Shown here: positions 16,100 to 20,865 of the stretch, one piece after another
Position numbering within the stretch: the first letter of the stretch is position 1
Layout of the letters: each line of letters starts with the position of its first letter
Assembly (NCBI GenBank): GCA_024225895.1
Contig: JAAEMC010000045.1
Coordinates: 1-20,865 of the forward strand
Direction of reading: 5' to 3'
From: Desulfobacteraceae bacterium
GTDB taxonomy: Bacteria > Desulfobacterota > Desulfobacteria > Desulfobacterales > Desulfobacteraceae
DNA: 20,865 nt
Notes under the pieces: generated by a model
What the model was told of the DNA's origin: nothing
Database searches by the model: none
The model's input: the letters and a program-made list of their open reading frames with translations, nothing else
Made by a program: the position numbers and the translations under genes

Positions 16100-18040
16100 T
16101 TACAGCATTTTAGAGGGCTCATTTGTAAGCCCAAGCCGTTTCAGGGTTTTTGCTTTGGGTTTGCCTTTTTTGTCCAAGCCCTTGTGCTCATAAAATTCAT
16201 CAATCATCTTGGTGAATTTTTCCCTGTCAATGGTTGTTCCAACAACATCAGGAGCACCTCTTCTTGTGGGCTCGTCAAAATAACGGTGGTTGATCATATC
16301 GCCTTTTTCAAGATCATCCCGTGTCAAACCTTCCCTTAAGTTAAAAAGTCTTTCTACCATGTTACAGCGTTCAGAAATTTCCCACAGTTCTTCAGGCGTG
16401 AACTCAAGGCCGGTGTTGAAATACAGCACTTTTGGCCAGTCTTCAAAGTTCGGCAGTGTTGCTCCCAAAAAGGTGGTGTGGTACTTGCAAATGCCTAAAC
16501 AATCCACGCCCATGTAGCAGTTTTCCTGCCAGAAGACCTGCCATGGTTTTCCGATATACTCGGTGTGCTCGGAAGACAGCGGCCCTTCATAGGGGATGGG
16601 GCTTGAGTATATTTTTCTCAAGACTGCTTCAGGCAGATGGTAAAGGTCAATGGCCGGGCGGCTTCTTAAGTGGTCAGAACCCCTGGATGCCGTGGCAATG
16701 TTCAATGCCAGACCCGGTGTTGCTCTTTCATCTGAATGAAGATTGCTCATTCCCTTTACCTGGATCAGGTAGTCAAATGAATTCTTGCCGAACGTTTTGG
16801 AAGCAGGGATCCCGCCGTTGGCGATGGCATCAGCCACCTTACCTTTTCTAAAGCAGATGCGTTCAATCATCTCAAGAACAGCTTCATCATTTCCAAACCG
16901 AAGATCCAGTCCATCTGTATCTTTACTTGAAATAATACCTTCTTCGTAAAGTTCCATGGCCCAGGAAATCAAAGATCCGGTCTCAAGATTATCCATACCG
17001 TATTGGTCAACCAGGTGGTTACCCACAAGAACGGTCTCGGCACGGGGTGTATCTGTTTCACCGCCGAATGCGCCCTGGGATGTATATTCCGGGCCTTCTT
17101 CATATTTACCTTTTAAAGGACCTGAAGGAATTCTGTACTGGGCACGGCAATGGACCTGGCATCCGAAACATCCGGACATATGATAGGGACCCATGGTATC
17201 TTCACAGATATCATCAATTACTTCGGGTTCAATATCATCTGCATATTCGCACTGGTTGTACTGGAAATTTCTGGTACGAACGCCGCCCCATGAGTTAGTA
17301 GCACCCCAGATAAAAGGTGTTCCCAAAGTACCTTGGGTCTTGTTTACCTTGGCGGACGTGATCTGATCAATGAAACGCTTGTTGTATTCCAAGGCTTCCA
17401 CGGGATGGGCGATTTTGATATCCATGGTGCCGCGGCAGGCAACAGCCTTTAAGTTCTTGGAGCCCATGACCGCACCCATTCCGGTTCTGCCGCCGGCGTT
17501 CTTAATACCGGTCATTACATTGGCAAATGCCACCAGATTTTCTCCGGCAGGGCCGCAGACAAGGGATTTTACTTCCTGGTCATTGAGTTCGTCCCTAATG
17601 GCCCATTGAGCATCTGTGGTGGTTTTGCCCCAGATGTTTTTGGCATCGCGGATCTCAATTTCGCCGTTGTGAATATAAATGTAGCTGGGTTTCTTTGCTT
17701 TTCCTTTAATGACCAGGTGGTGGAAACCGGCCCAGGCCATTTCAGGGGCAAAAAATCCGCCCATGTTGCAGGACCCTAAGAGCCCTGTCAAAGGCGACTT
17801 GGCCATGACATGGGTTCTTGCAGTTGCAGACGCACAGGTGGCTGTCAGGATACCGCCGGAAACAATCAATGGATTAGCAGGACCTAATGGATCACAACCT
17901 TTTTTAGAATGATTAAGCAACAAATAGGCATCCAAGCCCCTGCCGCCTAAAAATTTTCTTCTGACATCCAGCGGAATTGGCTTTATGTCGATTTTACCTG
18001 TGGAGAGGTTAATATATGCGATTTTTCTATCCAGTGCCAT
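16100..18040 (-). CDS. Aldehyde:ferredoxin oxidoreductase family catalytic subunit
   Basis: This 646-residue tungsten/molybdenum bis-pterin enzyme belongs to the AOR family, which oxidises aldehydes to acids (or runs in reverse) with ferredoxin. Domain 1 shows GLLGSCNMGGFFAPEMAWAG (86-105) and IKGKAKKP; GGRTGMGAVMGSKNLKAV (183-200) is a family hallmark. The [4Fe-4S] ligands are C291, C294 and C298 (CFGCQVHC) and C518 (DCLGIC). The pterin-contact motifs are DQYGMD (345-350) and the D513-C518 segment. The ATG at 18040 is chosen: it is one base after the upstream stop and has GGAGGG eleven bases before it. A frame extending to 18085 would overlap the upstream gene. Members of this family include benzoyl-CoA reductase BamB and YdhV-like proteins as well as true AORs, so the substrate stays open. 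Confidence 0.92.
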   Translation of the reverse strand: MALDRKIAYINLSTGKIDIKPIPLDVRRKFLGGRGLDAYLLLNHSKKGCDPLGPANPLIVSGGILTATCASATARTHVMAKSPLTGLLGSCNMGGFFAPEMAWAGFHHLVIKGKAKKPSYIYIHNGEIEIRDAKNIWGKTTTDAQWAIRDELNDQEVKSLVCGPAGENLVAFANVMTGIKNAGGRTGMGAVMGSKNLKAVACRGTMDIKIAHPVEALEYNKRFIDQITSAKVNKTQGTLGTPFIWGATNSWGGVRTRNFQYNQCEYADDIEPEVIDDICEDTMGPYHMSGCFGCQVHCRAQYRIPSGPLKGKYEEGPEYTSQGAFGGETDTPRAETVLVGNHLVDQYGMDNLETGSLISWAMELYEEGIISSKDTDGLDLRFGNDEAVLEMIERICFRKGKVADAIANGGIPASKTFGKNSFDYLIQVKGMSNLHSDERATPGLALNIATASRGSDHLRSRPAIDLYHLPEAVLRKIYSSPIPYEGPLSSEHTEYIGKPWQVFWQENCYMGVDCLGICKYHTTFLGATLPNFEDWPKVLYFNTGLEFTPEELWEISERCNMVERLFNLREGLTRDDLEKGDMINHRYFDEPTRRGAPDVVGTTIDREKFTKMIDEFYEHKGLDKKGKPKAKTLKRLGLTNEPSKML

Positions 18041-18041
18041 A

Positions 18042-18308
18042 TTACTTCTTACCCTCCATTTTCTTTTTAAATGCTGCTTCAGCAAGTTTTTTGTTCACTT
18101 CCCATACCGGTCCGCGGATTCTGGGCAGATCTTTATTTACCCATGCGATACGGTATTCACAGCTGCACGTCGGGCATTTTACATGTTTTGCGCCCGGCTC
18201 CGGCTCCAGCCTGCCCATACAGGTTGGATTATGGCATCTGACTTTTCCGAATGTTCTGGTTTTACGCAGAGATTCCGCACCAGACATCTTTTTGGAATCT
18301 ATTGCCAT
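18042..18308 (-). CDS. Small zinc-ribbon protein heading the AOR operon
   Basis: This 88-residue protein has a compact metal site: C25 and C30 (CHNPTC) with C45, C48 and C50 (CPTCSC), the spacing of a zinc ribbon or rubredoxin-like knuckle. The rest is basic, ending in a Lys-rich helix (NKKLAEAAFKKKMEGKK). I do not recognise a named family. The start at 18308 has AGGAGGG five bases upstream; a longer frame back to 18386 runs through AT-rich promoter DNA and is rejected. Its stop is one base before the AOR start, so translation is coupled. It could be a third subunit, a metal or cofactor chaperone, or an electron carrier if the site holds iron; zinc is the simplest reading. Confidence 0.8.
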   Translation of the reverse strand: MAIDSKKMSGAESLRKTRTFGKVRCHNPTCMGRLEPEPGAKHVKCPTCSCEYRIAWVNKDLPRIRGPVWEVNKKLAEAAFKKKMEGKK

Positions 18309-18411
18309 GGTGACCCTCCTTATAAAAGTTATAAAAAAATAAAACTCTAATTGAATATGTTTGATTACCCCATCAACCAAATTCAATTAAACTTTTGTGT
18401 TATTACCCTTT

Positions 18412-18463
18412 TGAATGGTTCATAATTAATCGTTGCTTTTTTGAATAATTCATAATAATGAAC
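18412..18463. promoter_or_regulatory. Two repeated operator-like motifs downstream of the AOR promoter
   Basis: TTGAATGGTTCATAAT (18411-18426) and TTGAATAATTCATAAT (18441-18456) are 14/16 identical and exactly 30 bases apart, about three helical turns, so they face the same side of the DNA. The second continues into AATGAAC. They lie just after the inferred AOR transcription start, where a bound IclR-family protein would block transcription. Confidence 0.6.
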
Positions 18464-18473
18464 ACTGATATAG

Positions 18474-18501
18474 TTAATACCATCATTATTATAGAAGTCA
18501 A
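18474..18501 (-). promoter_or_regulatory. Candidate sigma-70 promoter of the AOR operon
   Basis: On the minus strand TTGACT (18501-18496) and TATTAA (18479-18474) are 16 bases apart. The predicted start near 18467 leaves a leader of about 160 bases before the zinc-ribbon gene. Confidence 0.45.
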
Positions 18502-18515
18502 GCTAAATTTTAGCT
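18501..18515. repeat. Perfect palindrome between the divergent operons
   Basis: AGCTAAA (18501-18507) and TTTAGCT (18509-18515) form a perfect 7-base inverted repeat around one T. It overlaps the edge of the AOR -35 box and lies about 36-50 bases before the IclR gene, so it may bind a second regulator or an IclR dimer. Confidence 0.45.
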
Positions 18516-18528
18516 ATATTATAAATAA

Positions 18529-18549
18529 GAATAATTCATTATGGTGAAC
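18529..18549 (+). promoter_or_regulatory. Third copy of the operator-like motif, abutting the IclR start
   Basis: GAATAATTCAT (18529-18539) repeats exactly the core found at 18443-18453, and the copy ends GTGAAC (18544-18549) where the earlier one ends ATGAAC. It ends one base before the IclR ATG and covers the place of the ribosome site, which suggests self-repression. Confidence 0.55.
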
Positions 18550-18550
18550 A

Positions 18551-19315
18551 ATGGGAAAAAAATATCAGGCACCAATTGTTAAAAAGGCATTTACGATTTT
18601 AAGGGCTGTGGCCAACAGCGGCCAGGGATTAAGAATCAGTGAGATTTCAACTCAGCTTGATATCAGCAAAAGCACAGTCCACGGTATCACCTCCGCACTG
18701 GAAGACCAGGGTGCCATTATTCGGGACTCGGTCTCCAAAAAATATACCGTTGGCATGACCTTAATGGAACTGGGCAGAATCGCATTTGAGCGCATTGATT
18801 TTAAAAAGGCTGCAAGACCCGTTATGGAAGAACTCATGGAAGCCTGCCAGGAGTCGGTTTTCTTAGGTATTCGCAATGGCAGCAGGGTCACGGTTGTGGA
18901 TATTGTGGAATCCCGGAAAGATTTTAAAATCACCTCCCCAATCGGCACTGCCATTCCCCTTACAGCCGGGGCCACAGGAAAAATCTTTTTATCCATGATG
19001 GAAGACCATGATATAAAAAAATTCTTAAATGAACAGCCTCTCAAGACCTATACAGTTAAAACCATCACTAGTAACAACCGCTATCTTGAAGAGTTAAAAA
19101 AAGTGAAAACCAATGGATTTGCCACAGATGACGAAGAGTACATTTCCGGTGTCCGGGCTGTTGCCGCGCCTTTAAAAGGGTATGGGTTATATTCTTGCGC
19201 AATCTGGGTGGTGGGATTCAAGGCCGGGTTGAATAAAAGCAAGATACAAATCATAGCCGAGCAGACAGTAAGGGCGGCAGATAAGATTTCGCAAAAATTA
19301 AACCGGGGGTCATAA
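18551..19315 (+). CDS. IclR-family transcriptional regulator
   Basis: This 254-residue DNA-binding protein has the standard IclR layout. A winged helix-turn-helix occupies about residues 8-68 (ISEISTQLDISKSTVHGITSALEDQGAIIRD), followed by the effector-binding domain about 80-250 with the hallmark GTAIPLTAGATGKIFLS (132-148), DDEEYISGVRAVAAPL and a C-terminal helix. Such proteins usually respond to small organic acids. The gene is divergent from the zinc-ribbon/AOR/ferredoxin operon, and repeated motifs fill the shared 242-base gap, so it most likely controls that operon and itself. It has only a weak ribosome site (GGTGA), which overlaps a candidate operator. Whether it represses or activates cannot be told. 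Confidence 0.93.
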   Translation: MGKKYQAPIVKKAFTILRAVANSGQGLRISEISTQLDISKSTVHGITSALEDQGAIIRDSVSKKYTVGMTLMELGRIAFERIDFKKAARPVMEELMEACQESVFLGIRNGSRVTVVDIVESRKDFKITSPIGTAIPLTAGATGKIFLSMMEDHDIKKFLNEQPLKTYTVKTITSNNRYLEELKKVKTNGFATDDEEYISGVRAVAAPLKGYGLYSCAIWVVGFKAGLNKSKIQIIAEQTVRAADKISQKLNRGS

Positions 19316-19396
19316 GGCTTTTATTTAGCGGCTGGCCAGAAACCCGTTATTGGATGGAAACCTGCGCCTTACATATGGCAAGTTTTCATTCAAACA

Positions 19397-19849
19397 CTAT
19401 TTAAGCCTGGGGTCAAAGTTAAAAGCTTGGGGAATACTGATCAGGCACTGGTCAAAATCAGGGTGGTCCGGATTAATCAGATAATTGAATTCAATTGGGA
19501 TCACAGCGCTTGGCACTTTCAATACAACAGATTCCAGCAAATAAGCCCAATTATTTCCAATATGTCTTGATACACTTTGAATAGGATGGGTATCCCATCC
19601 TTTAGGAATCTTTTCGAAAGTCTTCACTATTTTTTCATCAAATGAGACACTGACATATTTATAATTATTTAAAGGGGTTTCGGGAACAACATTGACATAA
19701 GTCTCTAAAGCAGAGAGGGCCAGAGAATCCGCGGTATAGATCATGGCAATTCCCGGCTCATTCCATCGCCCGCCGTAAAGCCTGGCGCCTTCACCTTTAA
19801 AAAGACTGCTTACATATTTTTCTTTTACGATACGATATGCCGTGATCAT
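19397..19849 (-). CDS. RES-domain toxin (NAD+-degrading type)
   Basis: This 150-residue protein is the toxin of a RES/Xre pair. Characterised members halt growth by breaking down NAD+. The family's active-site residues are present at the usual spacing: R28 in YGGRWN, Y38 in IYTA, E49 in SALET, and S114 in KVPSAVIP. The length and the opening strand AYRIVKEKYVSSLFKGEGARLYGGRW fit the family. Its start overlaps the antitoxin stop by four bases, so the toxin is made only from the shared transcript. It ends in TAG with no obvious terminator before the convergent IclR gene. All key residues being intact argues for an active toxin. Confidence 0.9.
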   Translation of the reverse strand: MITAYRIVKEKYVSSLFKGEGARLYGGRWNEPGIAMIYTADSLALSALETYVNVVPETPLNNYKYVSVSFDEKIVKTFEKIPKGWDTHPIQSVSRHIGNNWAYLLESVVLKVPSAVIPIEFNYLINPDHPDFDQCLISIPQAFNFDPRLK

Positions 19850-20229
19850 GAGGGGATGCCATACTCAATCCGGCCAAGAAGGTTCTCCACTTCAATGGCG
19901 CCGATATCCGTGTCTGCATAATCAATAGGGGCAACGTTCCCCAACGCCCGAACCGGTTGGACCAGCCATTTTTTAACGATCTCTTTATTCTCCTCAAAAA
20001 CGGTCATGGCTTTTTCATATATCCTTTTAATGCGGTACAGCCTTTCTGATTCATGGGGTTTTAACGTTCCTGCCTTCTTTCTGATTGCCAGTGTGCTGAT
20101 GGAGATGGAAATCACCTGGGCAATCCTTTTTTCCGACAAACCTGTTTCTTTGCGGATTTGATTGAACATTTTTATGGGCACGCCTTTCCTGATTTGTTCA
20201 ATCTGTCTGGATACGTCTTTTTGATACAT
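19846..20229 (-). CDS. Xre/MbcA/ParS-type antitoxin
   Basis: This 127-residue protein is the antitoxin partner of the RES protein. An N-terminal Xre-like helix-turn-helix (about 20-60: MFNQIRKETGLSEKRIAQVISISISTLAIRKKAG) should bind the operon's own promoter. The C-terminal toxin-binding domain (about 85-127: KKWLVQPVRALGNVAPIDYADTDIGAIEVENLLGRIEYG) carries the usual Pro, Leu-Gly, Pro, Thr and Gly pattern of the MbcA/ParS antitoxin group. The ATG at 20229 is preferred because GAGG lies six bases upstream; a TTG at 20247 is in frame but has no ribosome site. Confidence 0.88.
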   Translation of the reverse strand: MYQKDVSRQIEQIRKGVPIKMFNQIRKETGLSEKRIAQVISISISTLAIRKKAGTLKPHESERLYRIKRIYEKAMTVFEENKEIVKKWLVQPVRALGNVAPIDYADTDIGAIEVENLLGRIEYGIPS

Positions 20230-20266
20230 TCGAGACCTCAACTGCAAATGTTGTTATTTTAGAATA

Positions 20267-20295
20267 ATGATATTACAGAATCGGAACCTTGTCAA
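20267..20295 (-). promoter_or_regulatory. Near-consensus sigma-70 promoter of the toxin-antitoxin operon
   Basis: On the minus strand a perfect TTGACA (20295-20290) and TATCAT (20272-20267, five of six) are separated by 17 bases. The predicted start near 20260 lies about 30 bases before the antitoxin ATG. The imperfect palindrome TAATATCATTA spans the -10 box, a likely site for antitoxin self-repression. Confidence 0.75.
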
Positions 20296-20299
20296 ACAT

Positions 20300-20865
20300 C
20301 TGAATTGAAAATTGACAGCAACAGCAAGATAAGATAATGAAAGTTTCTACATAAACTCAATGCTGTTTAAATATCAATGTGATCAGTACCGGGTCTTGAA
20401 TAGTGAATAATAAATAGCCTTATAGAAAACTGTGAAGCTGGGGGCAATCCTTGATTTTTGCATTAAGAGCTTTGTGAAAGGCAAAAAAAAGAAATCTTAT
20501 TTATTCTATTATGCTCTGGTTCATCTTTTAGTTATTCTTGTAGGGGCGCTACCTGTGTGTGCGCCCGATTTAATATCTGTACAGCCCTTAGACGGGCGGG
20601 CACACAGGTCCGCCCCTACATCAGGATGTAACAATTTTGATTTCACAACGGTTAATTTTTTAAAGTCAGTTAAAGGGGCATTCCCGGAAGTTGATTGGGA
20701 AAAAGCCTACGAAGAGTATAAAGCTGCTGGGCAAACTAAATAGGCCCCCTGCACCTTCCCAAAAAACTGGAGCCTGTGTTACGCCACATTTTCGGCAAAT
20801 GTAAGTATTCTTGAGCTTCTGCAATGCTAAAAATTGAGAATTAGCTGTTGTTTACCCATAGCCCT
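20300..20865. other. Mostly non-coding right end with an unsupported reading frame
   Basis: No confident gene is seen here. A + frame from a GTG at 20432 to 20743 stays open for 103 codons but lacks a ribosome site, and its middle third is the REP/MITE-like element. Its last 35 codons (ending AFPEVDWEKAYEEYKAAGQTK) have protein-like composition and may be the tail of an older gene broken by the element. No homologous family is recognised. Confidence 0.4.
20539..20620. repeat. REP/MITE-like element, copy C
   Basis: This 82-bp element has perfect 10-base ends, TGTAGGGGCG (20539-20548) and CGCCCCTACA (20611-20620), extending inward as imperfect repeats sharing ACCTGTGTG and CCCG. Its centre (CCCGATTTA, then CTGTACAG) matches the copy at 12301. 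It is the best preserved copy in the window and could fold into one long hairpin. Confidence 0.78.

Noticed and set aside
15604..16113. Plus-strand frame of 169 codons opposite the ferredoxin gene
   Set aside because: The opposite strand has four perfect cluster motifs; this frame is their complement and lacks a start signal.
16100..18040. Naming the AOR subunit as benzoyl-CoA reductase BamB
   Set aside because: Family, size and a ferredoxin partner would fit, but the other bam genes are missing here and I cannot confirm the active-site residues by alignment.
20745..20850. Minus-strand fragment with CRKCG resembling a transposase zinc ribbon
   Set aside because: A stop lies directly upstream, the frame is under 60 codons and no other transposase sequence is present.
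1..20865. CRISPR arrays, tRNA or rRNA genes, phage or integrase genes
   Set aside because: No regularly spaced repeats, no cloverleaf or rRNA-like sequence, and no integrase or phage protein was found.

Overview
The window looks like chromosome of an anaerobic, probably sulfate-reducing desulfobacterium (Desulfobacteraceae-like). This is inferred from content: a tungsten/molybdenum-type aldehyde:ferredoxin oxidoreductase with a polyferredoxin partner, a cobalamin-binding radical SAM protein, NtrC-type sigma-54 regulation, an acyl-CoA ligase fused into a branched-chain-type ABC transporter operon, and moderately AT-rich DNA. No rRNA, tRNA or marker gene fixes the species.

Layout. 71-910 (+): family 3 solute-binding protein. 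998-2410 (-): radical SAM protein with an odd cysteine spacing. 2673-3149 (+) and 3213-5231 (+): a secreted Cache-domain protein and a chemoreceptor whose reading frame is cut by an in-frame TAA at 5049-5051, 59 codons before its natural end; a hairpin terminator follows. 5304-11724 (-): one operon read leftward, in order substrate-binding protein, LivH, LivM, LivG, LivF and an AMP-forming acyl-CoA ligase. 11725-12408: a dense regulatory stretch with the tail of a lost NtrC-type regulator, a very good sigma-54 promoter, an upstream inverted repeat suitable as an enhancer, and an 84-bp REP/MITE-like element. 12409-15299 (-): a cytoplasmic PAS histidine kinase and its sigma-54-activating response regulator, overlapping by one base. 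15580-18308 (-): a three-gene oxidoreductase operon (zinc-ribbon protein, AOR catalytic subunit, four-cluster ferredoxin), ending in a strong terminator. 18551-19315 (+): a divergent IclR-family regulator, with repeated motifs in the shared promoter region. 19397-20229 (-): a RES/Xre toxin-antitoxin pair behind a near-consensus promoter. 20248-20865: mostly non-coding, with a second REP/MITE-like element.

How the parts fit (inference). A carboxylic acid, perhaps aromatic or branched, would be imported by the Liv-type transporter and trapped as a CoA thioester by the ligase. The adjacent kinase/regulator pair would turn this operon on through the sigma-54 promoter at 12088-12103. The AOR operon would interconvert the matching aldehyde and acid using low-potential ferredoxin electrons, under control of the IclR protein. 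The left third adds sensing: a solute-binding protein, a Cache protein and a chemoreceptor. The most notable items are the interrupted chemoreceptor, the sigma-54 control region with its regulator relic, the small repeat family, the CX33CX2C radical SAM protein, and the zinc-ribbon/AOR/ferredoxin trio with its repeated IclR-side operators.
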